64,000 nucleotides of DNA, taken from assembly GCF_022458985.1 (NCBI RefSeq), contig NC_061779.1:16103001-16167000 (forward strand). Direction: 5' to 3'. Source of the stretch: Mugil cephalus. Taxonomy: Eukaryota; Chordata; Actinopteri; Mugiliformes; Mugilidae. Numbering within the stretch: the stretch's first letter is position 1; each line of letters starts with the position of its first letter. Shown here piece by piece: positions 1 through 12,353 of the stretch. Under the pieces are notes generated by a model. It was not told where the DNA came from. It did no database searches and saw only the letters and a program-made list of their open reading frames with translations. The position numbers and the translations under genes are program-made.

Positions 1-75
1 ACAGCACGCCGTTTCACACAGGGCGCTGCACGAGCCTTCTGAACACAGTAGGCCACGCCCCTATCAGTGCTGAGC
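1..75 (-). mobile_element. Fragment of the same hAT-like element, reverse orientation
   Basis: The reverse complement of the first 60-75 bases contains a 'ggggcgtggcc' segment and 'cagcgccctgtgtgaaac'. This aligns by eye with 20150-20225 (ggggcggggcc and cggcgctctgtgtgaaac). The left end is cut by the window edge. Confidence 0.45.
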
Positions 76-375
76 CATTCACGAGACCGCATATTACGCG
101 CCGACTCTGTCATGTTTCCCGCAATTGTCTGAGAGCCTAGCATTAGCAGAAGAGAAGCTAACCACCGTCACAGACAAGTTCCCTTAAGTTCCCTTTCATG
201 TTTGTACCTAATATACTTATTGTTGTAGTTAAAGTCCCTGGAATCTATGCATATTTGATTGTGTATGTTTAAATTGCATCCTAGCTATTAGTCAAAGTCT
301 ACATAACTATTAGTCACAGGTGAAACTGGACACTTTTCTTAATGAGATGTATTTCTTCATTTTCCTCGACTTAAG

Positions 376-1230
376 GACTACAAGCAGACCAAGAAAAGGT
401 ATGCATGAACCATCTGTTGAAATTTACACTAAGTGCTTCCATGCTACGATGCTGTAATTCTTTCAACATGTTTCAGGCTCAAATGCAACATTCGGCAACC
501 AGAATGTGTCAGAGACATTCTGATCAATTCTGCAAAGCATCTGGGTTTACTTAAATTTGGAATTTGGAAGAAGATGGTCAGCATTGTCCAATATGGTGCG
601 TGAACTCATCATTGTCAGCTAGTCAGTAAGTTTGCAAGATGTATCAAATTTTCAGTCGACTGAACTTAATGTTTTCCAGTTCCCGTCACTCTGGATCCAA
701 ACACGGCCCAGACCAACTTACAGTTCTCTCAAGACCTGACCAGTGTGCATTTCGGCAAAAAGCAGCCCCTGCCCGACAACCCCGAACGCTGCACCAGCCG
801 CGTGAGTGTGCTCGGAGCTACTGGCTTTACGTCTGGGAGACACAGCTGGACGGTGCAGATGGGCCGAGGCAAAGACTGGTACATTGGAGTGGCCAGGGAG
901 TCCATCAAAAGAAAGAGCACCATCTTCCTCAACCCCACTGAAGGTTTCTGGGTAGTTGGACTCTGCAACGGAGACTCAATGTGGGCTCAGACCTCCCCTC
1001 GGACCAAGCTCGCCATGAAGCAGAAGCCTGAAAAGATCACTGTTGAGCTGGACTATGACAAAGGAAAGGTGGTCTTCATCAATGCCGCCGACATGACGAC
1101 GATACACACGTTCAAGGACAAATTCACAGAGAAGATCTTCCCCTACTTCTCCCCCGGATTCTGTGACGACGGGAAAAACACAAGTCCACTGACCATCTGC
1201 CCGCTAACAATAAATGTAGATGTAAAATAG
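376..1230 (+). CDS. 3' end of a TRIM/B30.2 (PRY-SPRY) E3 ubiquitin ligase-like gene (partial)
   Basis: Three terminal exons are readable: 376-398 (the 23-nt exon typical of TRIM genes), 477-595 and 680-1230. Spliced, they read through the linker KHLGLLKFGIWKKM, the PRY start VTLDPNTA and a full SPRY core (FTSGRHSWTVQM, WYIGVARES, GFWVVGLCNGD, FPYFSPG), ending at TAG 1228-1230. TRIM proteins of this class use an N-terminal RING for ubiquitin transfer, a B-box and coiled coil for assembly, and B30.2 for target binding. The RING, B-box and coiled-coil exons must lie left of the window, so ligase activity cannot be judged here. The B30.2 domain looks intact. It resembles the large fish group annotated as A33-like or TRIM39-like; I cannot assign an orthologue. 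Confidence 0.88.
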
Positions 1231-1353
1231 ACCTATGTACAGTAGACACATCTCTGTACAGATGAACAAAAGACAAAGAGTTTAATATTAGAATGGTGTG
1301 CTGTCGCTACTAGGAATTGTTGATGATTCATTGTACAGTACAACACTGTATGG

Positions 1354-1359
1354 AATAAA
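1354..1359 (+). terminator. Polyadenylation signal of the TRIM-like gene
   Basis: A canonical AATAAA lies about 125 bases after the stop codon of the B30.2 exon. It implies a short 3' untranslated region ending near 1375. Confidence 0.6.
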
Positions 1360-1379
1360 GGTCAGAGAAGCGCTATACA

Positions 1380-1974
1380 GCTGTATAACGTTTGTCAATC
1401 AATTTCTCTGGAATATGTGAGAAAACAGTACACCCATCCCCTTTGATTTCAATGTTCGGTGTGGCTCCGATGACTGTGACTCTCTCTGGACACTGTTGGA
1501 ACACGATGGCCTTCTGCTCTTTGTTGGCTAGGAGGCTTATCCTGTTTAAATGGAAGGACACTCTCACCCTAACCTATGGTCAATGGATTATGGAGGTTGT
1601 GAGTCATGTTCATCTAGAAAAAATTAGATATTGTAAGAGGGTCTACTAGAAAATTTTATGCCATTTGGTAGCCATTTATTTCCTGTGAAGAATGCATGGC
1701 AGCTACTAACATAACTATGTTGCGCAAAATGTGTGTGTGAATGTCTAGAGATATATGTGAACTTACTGCAGGTCCAGTACATGTGGGTGGGGGGGCATTG
1801 GGAGGTTGGTATGAATGGACATGAACTAGACTTGACCGTCTCATGTGTGAATTGTATATTATTTGAAAATAAAAAAGACTATGATCAGAGCAGTTTTATA
1901 CGATCAAACATTTGATTTTTTTATTTAGTGTAATCAAAGATTTGTTAAACTATAGAGCAGCTGACTTGGTGACA
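1380..1974. other. Convergent intergenic gap between the TRIM-like gene and ighmbp2
   Basis: The two genes converge here. No coding exon is seen. On the minus strand an AATAAA (plus-strand tttatt near 1920) would serve as a close poly(A) signal for ighmbp2, giving it a 3' untranslated region of only about 50-70 bases. Another AATAAA on the plus strand near 1868 has no obvious user. Confidence 0.5.
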
Positions 1975-4900
1975 TTAACCATCCTTCTCCTTGGTTTTTG
2001 TCTTCCTCTGTGTAGCCATATCTTTCAGTTTAGAGTCCAGCTTTCTTTGCAGGTAGGCCTTCTTATTGGGGTCCATGGATTTGTCTTTCGTCCCACTTCC
2101 AGCATAAAGAACGCCCTCTTTGCTGATTCTCATCCGGGCGTGACCCTTGGCTTTATCTCCACAGCCGTGAACCTAAAAAGGGTTTCCAAAGTGACATTTA
2201 AATTTTAGAACAGGAGGAGTTTAAAAATAATCCCTTTGTGTTGTTCAATTGCGCACAAAACTTGTACTGCTTGTTTGACATCATCCTCTTACCTCTGGTA
2301 TGTGATGACTGAGACAGTACTGCCTGTTGCAGAACATGCAAAGCTGTCCGAGTGTCAGCACAGACGCTTTACACTTGACGAAACTGCAAACACTCTCAGC
2401 CTTCATGACGGCGCTGATGAGTGAGTCAAAGTCGTCATCTGCAGCAGCGGCAGCAGCGATGTCACAGGCGCCTGCCTTCGTCTTGGTCTTCCCTGGGAGG
2501 AAATGCAGAGTCAGACTGTTACAGTTACACAAAAACATGTTTTGTTTTTACGTTTCTAATGAAATGTTTTCGCAGCGCGAACCTTTGGCCTTCTTTGAAG
2601 TTTGTCCCTGAGCTTGATGAATGTTGTTCTGTTGCTTTTTCTTGACGGCACTTTCTTCCCTTTTCTGCTGCTCCCTCTTCATTCTCTCCAAATGTAAACT
2701 TTTCAGGTCTAACGAAGGCTGGGACGATGGCTTGATTTGAGGAGTTGCGACAGTTTCCTCTTCCACTGCTTCTTCTTCTACTGTTTTTTCTTTTTCTTCT
2801 TCTTGTGTTGGCTCCTCAGCTGGTGCTGACTTCAGGGGCCTGGAGACTGTGATGCACCTGTCGCTCCCCTCCCCTTTGCTTTCATGTACGAGACCCAGCT
2901 CCTCTGCGATCTGATGGACCAGCAGGCGGTCGTGAGAGTTGAAGGATGAAGGAAACTGGAGATCACGTCGATTTAGGTCCTTCATAAAGCTCTCCACCTG
3001 CGCTTTGATCTCAGCATATCTGTTGTTCTTCTCTTGCTCTGTCAGTGCTGTTGTGCAGGACTTTGTGTGCTTCTCTGAACTTTTGTCCTTACTGCCAGTG
3101 GATTTCTTTTGTCCTTGCTTTGCCTTACTCGAAGGCTGATCTCTCGCCTTCTGTTTGCTCGAAGTAGCGGAGGAGCTGGCAGATGTGTTCTTTGCATCTT
3201 TGTGGTCGCGGGTGTAATTCTGTGGCACGACGTCTTGAATGTATTCGAACGCCGTTCTGACCTCACCAAACTCGGTCATGTGGTTGATCAGGGATTTCAG
3301 GAAAGCGTGATTCTGGACCGTCTGCGTGTCGCACACTACAGCGATGTGGCGTCTGGCGCGCGTGACGGCAACATTTATTCTTCTGTCCTCTGCCAGAAAA
3401 CCAACCTCACCTAAAACGGAGGAATAAACAAACACGTTTAAAGTGTAAATCAAAGCAGCTAATGTTCAGAAATGACACGTTAGAATCAACAGAATGTTTT
3501 ATGGAGATAAGCACCTTTTCTATTGGACCGAACCAATGACAGCACGACAGCTTCTTTTTCTCTGCCCTGAAATCCATCCACTGACTTTATCTCCAGCTCT
3601 GGATGCCTGGAGGAAAGTTTCTGGCGTAAGAGATCAACCTTTAAAGTGAAAAGAAATCATCATCATTCAATTATTCCCTTTTGATTTGAAAGTGAAAGTC
3701 TGGTTTTGTGGATATATGTTTACTGTTTGCAGTCCTTTATTTAAATCTGTGACTTACTTGTAGATTGTACGGAGCAATAACAGCTATGTCTTTAGCTTTG
3801 ACCCCAGCTTCAGTCAGAGCTTTTATGTGCAGTTCAACAATATCTACCTCACCTGAGGAAACGGGAAACAAGTTGTCAATTTTCATCTCAGACAAAAAGT
3901 AAAAACATCCAGTTTTTAACAGTAATTTCTTTTTAACCTTGGTTGCCTTTGGACTGCTCATCTGTGACCTCCATTTCACTCAGACCACACCCCGCCGTGT
4001 CGATAAGAAGAAGCGGCACGCTGGTCTCTTCCACAGAGGTGACTCCTGCTAGATCTCTGTTTGAACATACATTTTAAAGTTATCCGTCAGTGAAATACAA
4101 ACGTGAGATATTTCCCAAGACGAAGTGGATTCTCACTTTAACAGATGTTTCTCCACCGAGCTGTGAGCGGTAAGTCTTCCTTGGTACATCTCTTTGGAGG
4201 CCCAGTCCATGATAGCGCTGTGCATGCGGTACTGAACAGTTAGCATACGCACCACAGAGTCTCCATACATCTGGATCACTCTTTCCATGAGACTCAAAGC
4301 CAAACCTTTTGATGCAGCCCTGTACGGACATAAGAGAACAACAAGACGCTTTATAAGTGTCTTTCTATCTAGAAAAATGGCTAAGAATTGGCTCAGCTCT
4401 AGAGAAAATCACTACAAGAAACATATTAAAATACAAAGAAGAAACCAGTGTTTACGCTTGTGATTTGATGGTAGGTGGTAACTGCTTGTAGTCTCCGGCC
4501 AGAATGCACTTGCGTGCTTTGAGCAGGGCAATCCAGCAGCTGCTCTCCAGGGCCTGGGCACACTCATCTATCACCACCCAATCAAAATGCTCAGCCGGCA
4601 AGAACTTCAAAGGACCGTCATCACAAGCACCTGCAGACACAGACCAGACCAGAGCTCTCCGACTGCCTTTCAAGAGTGACTTACTCTTCAATCAGGAACA
4701 TTACTGACCTGTGTTGGTTGATAACACAACATCTGCACTTTTAAGGATCTGGGTGATGGCTGTTGTTTCCCTGACTTTCAGCTCCTTTCTCAGCTCCCCT
4801 ATTTCTCGTTTGAAGTTCACTCGCTCTCCCTTTTCCTGCGTCTTCTTCCTTCCCATCTTGAAAAATAATATACATGATATGTCACAAATAATTTTAGATG

Positions 4901-6794
4901 TCAGTGGACTAGTCAGAGCACCGAACACCAAAATACTCACAAAAACTTTATCGATGTCTTTACGGATGTCAGCGATGATGTTTGCGTTGTCACTCTGAGC
5001 AAGGATGGCGTCCAGTGAATGTTTCTGGATGGACTCCAGCAGTCTGGCAGGGTGACCCAGCCTCAGGACCTTTGCCTTGCACCGGGCCAACCTCTCCACC
5101 AAATTATCCACAGCCACGTTTGAGGGGGCACAGCACAGGACCTGCACAGTCAAAAGAGCCCAGTTCAAAATCCAGACACAGACACATTAATGTACCGTAA
5201 TTCAACTAATGTATCAAACTGTTTTCATATACATAAATAAATGTGACTTTCTGCACCTTTTGACCTTGTTTGACAGCTTGCAGGATGATCTCCACCACAG
5301 TGGTGGTTTTCCCGGTGCCTGGAGGTCCATGAATCACAGCTAGTTCTCTCTGTGACAGAGCAAATGACACAGCTTCTCGTTGGGAATCGTCCAAGTTTGA
5401 GTTGAAGAATTTAATCTCGTCTGATGAAAAACAAGAACAGAAAATTGCGCACACTGAATCAATTTTAACAGGGTTTGGAAATCACTGTGAACGTTATCCT
5501 TCATAGTTCTAACAATCTGATAGAAAAACTAGGAAAAACATTTTGATAAAATACATTTTTGTAAACGTTCACTAACTTTGTTGTGATGGAGAAGAAGGTT
5601 GTGAGTCTCCAAAGACAACACTGATCACGTTGGCAGCCGGTCCATTGCTGTATCCATTCAATGCGTTCAAAGCCCTACAAGCAAAAAATGCAAAGTGAAA
5701 CAAGACGATTTTCATGTTGAATTACTTACATTTTATATTTCAAGTGTTACTCACCGTTTCATGCGTTTGTAGGTGACATCGTTTGCTAACTTCAAGAGGT
5801 TGTAAAGACCATCTGTATCCAAACTGAGCCCATCCTTTAACTCATCAAAAGCCACATTTATAGACCCTTGGGTGACCCTGGTCACAATCCCTGTATTGAT
5901 TAGTGAGGCTGCAGTGCATCCAGAGGTGTCATACAAGCCAACTATATCACCTGTAACAAAACACATTTAACTGGATATTAGCAAAATACAAAACTCAACT
6001 TGTCAAAAGCACAGATGTTTCGTTCTTCCATCTCACCTGGTCCAAAGCTGTTGCTTGGCAGAGATGAGAAACCGAGATGCTTTCTTGGCTCTAGGGTGAC
6101 AACTGTGCGGCCGTAAAGGCCTGTGGACTGACTTCCTATCTGCAGTTTCAGGAGGCAAACTCCTTTATTCTGAAGATCCTTTAGAGAAACGTTCTCCTGC
6201 CATATTCTGAGGACACAAAATAACACTTTTATCCTGCTATTTTAATATATTGCTCAATATTCACCAATTTTACAGATAAACACTGTTGTACTTGGGGAGT
6301 ACTAATCAGGCTGTTAACAGAGTATAACATCATCTATTGCACTGGAACAAATATGAACTGATCATAGAACAGATCATTTATTTAAAGCACAGACTGATAT
6401 TGGTAGAAAATAACATTGATACTACTAGATACTGTAGCCCCAAAGTTGATAGTACTTGCCAAAACTAAATTTAAGACATCCAAAAATCCTTTTAATATTA
6501 AATAGCTTTGCCAAGTGCATTGCTAACAAATGGCCCCTTCATGTTGCATCGTGGGGGCAGAACGACCATTCTGGAGCCTGCCCAAAACCAAGGTATAACT
6601 CACTTTAACTCTGTTGTGTCGAAATTTTATCTGTCTCCCACAAATTCCAGGAAACAAAACTGCTGGAGTGCACCTTTGTTGAACAAACCATCTCAGCATC
6701 GATGCTAATTTACATACCTGGTCTCCTCTATTTCAGCCTCCCGCTCGTCCTGTAGGAGCTCCAGTGTCTTGCACACAAACTTTTCCACAGCCAT
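1975..6794 (-). CDS. ighmbp2: IGHMBP2/SMUBP2, superfamily 1 5'-to-3' RNA/DNA helicase
   Basis: Coding exons, 5' to 3': 6718-6794, 6037-6206, 5755-5950, 5577-5674, 5257-5420, 4941-5141, 4709-4856, 4456-4630, 4137-4319, 3938-4056, 3758-3852, 3515-3638, 2583-3410, 2293-2492, 1975-2172. They total 2976 nt (991 aa; human 993 aa, also 15 coding exons). The protein is an Upf1-like helicase linked to ribosomes and tRNA-associated complexes; human loss causes SMARD1 and CMT2S. Visible motifs are Walker A GPPGTGKT (lysine about residue 218), Walker B DECAQA, the QYRMH motif, [10 protein letters not shown], and [10 protein letters not shown] glutamate-rich linker, an R3H domain ([19 protein letters not shown]) and a C-terminal AN1-type zinc finger ([19 protein letters not shown]) follow. 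The large exon 13 carries the linker and R3H. The start [15 protein letters not shown] matches the family. All key residues are present. Confidence 0.97.
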
Positions 6795-7749
6795 GACTTG
6801 CTAAAACAACCGAAGTGACAATCAGGACCCACAAACACAAAGTCGAACACCTACAAAGTCTAGAGCTAAAAAAAAAAAGAAAGTACTGTTTAGCATTAAT
6901 GCTATGAACACTGGGTTACGATGTGTGTCTAAACTGTACATTGTGACGTACAGAGCATGTAAACCCAGACATAACCAGTCACCAGGGATGAAATCCAATT
7001 AAGTGCATTTATTTAAGCGCTATACTAAATCATAGTTTTGTATTCCTCTGCTAAAAAATAACCATTTTGTGCTGCTTTAGAGCTACATTTCAGTACTCAA
7101 CTTTGTCTATGGTACAAATAAATTATCATCTGCCATTTCTTCTCTAATGTAAATGATGTTGCAGTTCCTGTTTATAGTCTACATACATTAAACACACACA
7201 TAAATCTGTATAATATATTCATAGTACCTCGCTCACCTGTACATAACTCTCCATAGGCTATAAAAACAACGTACACCATACCATTTACATTTACATAATT
7301 TATGCTATACTTATGGTTAGATGTTAAATCTGCGTTTCGTTGCTCTGTACCTGTACATGTGTAATGACAATACAGTTGAATCTGATAATAATAATTATTC
7401 ATATTTTACAAATGTACATTATTTGGACTATACAGTTACAACAACTAAACTTCTGCACACACACTTATAATAATAACTTACATTTAACTGACTCTTGTCA
7501 GTACAGGACCCCAGTGGAGTATTTTTGCGTTGTGGTTTTGCTACATTCAATCATACACATTTATTTCACAGCTGTATGTGATAGCCTTAATGTAGCCGAC
7601 TGTTATGATACTATATTTTATTGTACATCATTGAGCATTATTATTATTATATTGTTAAGACAAAACGAGCAGGGTACACTAGTAATTTAAATGTTAAAGC
7701 TAAATGCTGACATGTTAGCTAACACCACTTTAGCCAAAAAGACACTCAC
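6795..7749 (-). other. ighmbp2 5' intron
   Basis: A strong minus-strand donor (AAAAG|GTGAGTG, exon ending at 7750) suggests a non-coding first exon spliced to the ATG exon at 6794. The intervening 0.9 kb is AT-rich, with ATA and TTA trinucleotide runs at 7385-7400 and 7635-7655. I see no coding exon. Confidence 0.45.
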
Positions 7750-8273
7750 CTTTTCGCGTTAAATATCTGAAGAGACGCCTAGAGAGCAGAAGGAAGAAAC
7801 GTTTAAAGTTAAAGTCAGTTAAATATTCTTGAAAATATCTCCTATGACACTGCACCATGAGCTTGCTTGGCTCATGTTGTCTTCCTTGTGTGTGCTAGCA
7901 GGTTGACAAGCTCACCCCTCTATCTGCGCAGAAACGACTTTTATTTTGAAAGCCACCAAACAAACGCGGAAGTTGCTCACAGTCGCTGTGGTGGCGCTCC
8001 AGAAACACGTTGAGCTGTTGAGTTGTCAGTCAATTACAGGCGCAAATCTCCCCACCGGCAAAGCTACGTCGCTCATCGTATATTCGCGTTTAAATTGTTC
8101 TCCGTACGAAGTGAGCTGTTTTGGATTCCGCGAGGTTTCAGACGCCAGGGGGAGATGGTGGTTTTTGATCTGCCATATCTCAGTCAGGAAGGAAGCAAAC
8201 CTGCAGATTTGAGCTAATCCGTTTTTTTATTTGTTTTGTTTTTTCATATTTCATTCTTACTGCCTTATTGGAG
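7750..8273. promoter_or_regulatory. Probable bidirectional ighmbp2/chid1 promoter
   Basis: The inferred ighmbp2 non-coding exon begins somewhere above 7750 on the minus strand, and the chid1 start codon is at 8274 on the plus strand, so both promoters must sit within about 0.5 kb. The stretch 7920-8130 is richer in CpG than its surroundings (acgcggaag, gtcgctgtggtggcgctcc, tacgtcgctcatcg, attcgcg). No TATA box was recognised. Exact start sites cannot be read from sequence. Confidence 0.55.
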
Positions 8274-11200
8274 ATGAAAACAACGCTCTTAGTGGTGCAT
8301 GTCATCTCATGCTGCTGGCTGGTGGGAGCCACACTTTCAAAAACTGATGCAAAGAAGTCGCACAAAGCTGAAGCTGAGGTGAGTAACTTCAAGCTTTTTA
8401 CCTCCAGTCTGGTATCAGATGTGCCTACTGTCAGGTCAAACAGGTCTTCTTGGGGTTTGACCCGCATGTCACTGGGCTAACCTGATTGGTCCAGAAGTGG
8501 CCCTTATCCTCTATTTATTCTGACATGATGATCTTTATCTGAAATGAGCTCTTCTTCTTCTTTGATCTCTGTTTGTTTAGACATCACCAGCTGATCTGTC
8601 TGTGCTGGACAGAGGCCTTGTTGTGACAGACGTGCAATGGAAAGACATAGTGAAGGAGGAAAAGAGACACTGTGCTACCATCAAGAAGACATTTCAAGGA
8701 CCGGTGCTTGGATATGTCACACCTGTGAGTCTTAGATCCAGTCAGAAACACGTCTGCGTGCTTTTCTGTACTGCTGTTCGACTTATGATCACCGTTATCA
8801 CGTTGTTGCATCAGGACACAGGAAATGGGGATAACATCTAGTTAAGGTTCTGTGCAAAAACCCACTGAAGAGTTCACATGGCTTCACGGGTGTGAGTTCA
8901 CTAAATGAAGCTCTTATCTTCCAAAGTGGCTCCTCATTATTCGTATGCATTTTTGCATAGGAAAGATAAGAAATACTAACAGGGCTATATAAGACAGAAC
9001 TGAAGCTGTTAGTTGACAATGAAATTGACAGAAAATGAAGGATTTGATGCGTTTCTTTGTCTGATCTGATGGTAAATTTACCAAATCTGTCAAAAAGAAA
9101 CCATTTCACCATGTCACTCTTATAACATTGTGCTTTAATGTTTAATTCGTGTGAGCTACACTTACTATTTTCCCATCCTACAGTGGAACTCCCACGGTTA
9201 CGACGTCGCCAAGACGTTTGGCACCAAACTGACGTCAGTGTCTCCGGTTTGGCTTCAGCTCCGCCGACGAGGACCTGAAACCTATGATGTCACAGGACTC
9301 CACGATCATGACCCAGGTAGAGCAGTGCAATTGTGGTTTATTTTACTTTAACACTCATTAAACAAACATGAGGTGCAATCTTTTTTTTTTTTTTATGTCC
9401 TCTCAGGCTGGGTCAAAGCTGTACGCAAGTCTAACAAAAAAGTCAGGATGGGTGAGTAGATGTCCTCCCCGCTGCCTATGAGTCAGCACGTCTGTTAATG
9501 TGGGTCAAGTGGTCAGACAATATTTTTGTCCTCAGTGCCTCGGCTGTTATTTGACGGCTGGTCCTACCAGGACTACATGAGCGTACTGGGGAGTGAGGAT
9601 GAAATCGAGGAGCTGGGAACTGAGCTGGTGGATGTTGCAAAGGTAATTAAGTGATGTCTTTATCTTTATTTCCCATGAAACGTTGCCCTGTTTCTGCTCT
9701 GTCCCTCTGATCTGATGCTCTGACCTTTCAGACCGAAGGCTTTGATGGCTTCACGTTAGAACTGTGGAGTCAGCTGGGAGGAAACAAAAGAAAGTGAGTC
9801 ATTCTGTTGACAAGTTCACATCGCAAACTCTCACATTTTGTGTTGTGTTTAATGAGCACTAAAACATTTGTATTCTTTTCTATACAGGGAACTGGTCCAT
9901 TTAGTGAAACACATATGTGAGACTTTGAAAGCTAAAAAACTAGACTGCATTCTCGTTATTCCACCAGCGGTGACAAAGTGAGTGGAATTATTTTACATTC
10001 AACAGCTAAATAAATACTAAATTCCTTTATTTATTTATTATTTATTTATTTTCTCACAATTATTAGTGCGGGGCAGCCGGGCATGTTTGGCAGAGAGGAG
10101 TTTGAGCAGTTGGCGCCGGTGGTCGACGGATTCAGCCTCATGACGTACGACTACTCCAGCGGGGCCAGGTGAGTTCACTGGCACACAAAGGCAACACTGC
10201 AGCTACAAGGAGATTAGCATTAATGCTAAAAGTTTTCTGATTATATATATATATATTTTTGTTTTTAATAGACCAGGCCCGAGCTCTCCTCTGCCTTGGG
10301 TGAGAGACTGTGTTCTCCAGCTTGCACCCAACACTCAATGGAGACACAAGATCTTACTTGGACTCAATTTGTACGGCCTTGATTTTGCGAGCCAGGCAAC
10401 AGAGCCGATCCTAGGCGGAAGGTAAGATAATACCGTGACTACTGCTTGAATACATGACGCAGTCTTCAAATGAGTTCTTTATGTTTGTTCTTTTGTTTAG
10501 CAGACAATAGACGGTTTAAAAATTGACTTGATGTGTCCTAAATCCCCGTAAAATAGGAGCTAAGATTCCAGGCAGTAGATATAAAGCACTAAAAAGCAAA
10601 CGGCGATAATCCTTTTACTTTATGCAATCTTCTTCTGTGTTAACACCTACATTACCCACAATGCAACTTCACTCCAGGTTGAGATTTACCACTGTTATGC
10701 TAGTAGCAGCCAATCCTTAATAGATGCATTATATCAGCTCAAGAATACAGCCTTTAACACAGAGCTACTCTTTAACTCTACACACACAATTTGTTTTATG
10801 TGCTGTGATTTATTTCCACACTTTTAAGCTCAAGTTACTTGTAATTCATGATTTGTTATTATATGAAATATTCCTCACAAAAAAAAAGGCTCAAACTTTA
10901 AGCTTTGAAGGTAACACACTCTTGTACAAGGCGTGGTTTGACCAGGTTTGAGTGACACTGGCCGCAACGACCTCACAACTCTTAACTCACACACTTATTG
11001 ATTTAGCTATTAAGGTATTGATTTAAATGTTGCTAAACACTGGTGGTGGTGTTTTCCAATAAAGCTCAGCCCTCAACAAACCAGTCATAAGAGGAAGGAC
11101 TAAAAAAAAAAAAAAACATGTACAAAAAAACAGCTATTTTGATTTTTGGGGACACATTTTTCTCTTCATAAAAATAAGTGGAAAGAAGTCCTGCTCCTGA

Positions 11201-11658
11201 GAATTCAGAAAGATGCTTGTTGGGTTTTAATTTTTAGTGTCTTTAACTCTCTGCACTTTTGCCGTTTCCTGCAGATACATTGAGATTTTGCGAGAACACA
11301 GGCCAAAAATTCTCTGGGATGACAATGCTGCAGAGCATTATTTGAATTACAGGTACTGATTTCATTACATTTGGACTCGTTAACTCCTGGAAGCATCTCT
11401 TAACAAGATCTGTCCCTCCCCTTTCATGCCAGGAACAATGCTATCAAGCATGTGGTGTACTATCCATCACTGAAGGTAAAACACATGAACTTTTTAAGCA
11501 AATTTAAAAAAACAACAACATAATTATCCTCTTTTAACGCCATTTTAATTATTTTACAGTCAGTCTACATGAGGATCTCTTTAGCCACTGAACTAGGAAC
11601 AGGAATTTCCTTATGGGAACTGGGACAAGGACTGGATTATTTTTACGACCTCCTATGA
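8274..11658 (+). CDS. chid1: Chitinase domain-containing protein 1 (stabilin-1-interacting chitinase-like protein)
   Basis: Coding exons: 8274-8378, 8581-8724, 9184-9316, 9407-9451, 9536-9642, 9732-9793, 9888-9977, 10067-10168, 10272-10421, 11275-11352, 11433-11475, 11560-11658. They total 1158 nt (385 aa; human 393). CHID1 is a secreted/lysosomal glycosyl-hydrolase-18-fold lectin that binds carbohydrates and, in mammals, stabilin-1. Residues 1-22 are a hydrophobic signal peptide ([20 protein letters not shown]). The fold is shown by [51 protein letters not shown] and [13 protein letters not shown]. At the GH18 active-site strand the sequence reads DGFTLELW, so the catalytic glutamate is a tryptophan, as in human CHID1; chitin hydrolysis is not expected. 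It is convergent with gatd1. Confidence 0.96.
10430..11270. other. Long chid1 intron 9
   Basis: This 0.85 kb intron holds no exon. The stretch 10630-10700, with 'acattacccacaatgcaactt', looks like part of a dispersed fish repeat, but I could not define ends or a family. Poly(A) runs occur at 10880 and 11101-11116. Confidence 0.35.
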
Positions 11659-12353
11659 GAGTTGGACTTGCAGGTGAAGACTGGAGCTTGGATTATCAGC
11701 ACATGGATTTTTCTTTTCCATTGAACATGGTCCTGTACAGTTTTTTTTGTCCTTAGTCTCTCTGAGCGGCTGAAATGAACTCTGAAATGAGCCACTGACG
11801 GGGTTTAGTTAATGCTCAACTTGTTTGAGGATCACAAAAGTGTTGGGAAATCACGACGCCTTGAATGAAACTGGGGTTTGCTTATTTAAAAAGTCCTTTC
11901 GGCCAACAATAGGTACTTCAGTAAGTTTTATTTCTTTTCAGTGATATTGTGAAACAAGTGCATTTCAGTCAGAGTGCGGTGCATTTAACAACAGACGGTG
12001 CATGATTATCGGTATGTACTCAGTTAAACTGAAGTGAATTCATTTAGTTTGGAACCTGCAGCATCTCTCCAGCCCAAATCCTGAAACCATCTCTGCTCTC
12101 GGATCTAGCTGCGCTTGCTGAGAAGTTTCATCCGTCATCAGGAAAACATCTGCTTCTTTTCATCGTTTTTAATATTCAGATCAAAACATTAGATCGCGTG
12201 GCTTTTATTAGGTTTATAATAACAGCATTGACAAGTAATGTGGTGCTATTTGCTGTTTTGCCAAACATCTGTTCTGACCAGCATCTTCCAATATTTGTTA
12301 CATGAATATAAATGTGGGACAACGCACTCCTGGTGTCACTTTGTTCATTTTTT
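11659..12353. other. Convergent chid1/gatd1 3' untranslated interval
   Basis: The stop codons of chid1 (+) and gatd1 (-) face each other across 0.7 kb. On the minus strand an AATAAA at 12204-12209 is a good poly(A) signal for gatd1, placing its 3' end about 160 bases past its stop. No clear AATAAA for chid1 was found, so its 3' end is unplaced and may overlap that of gatd1. Confidence 0.5.

Noticed and set aside
639-941. 100-codon plus-strand frame over the B30.2 exon
   Set aside because: It is a shadow frame of the PRY-SPRY exon, which reads in another frame with clear homology.
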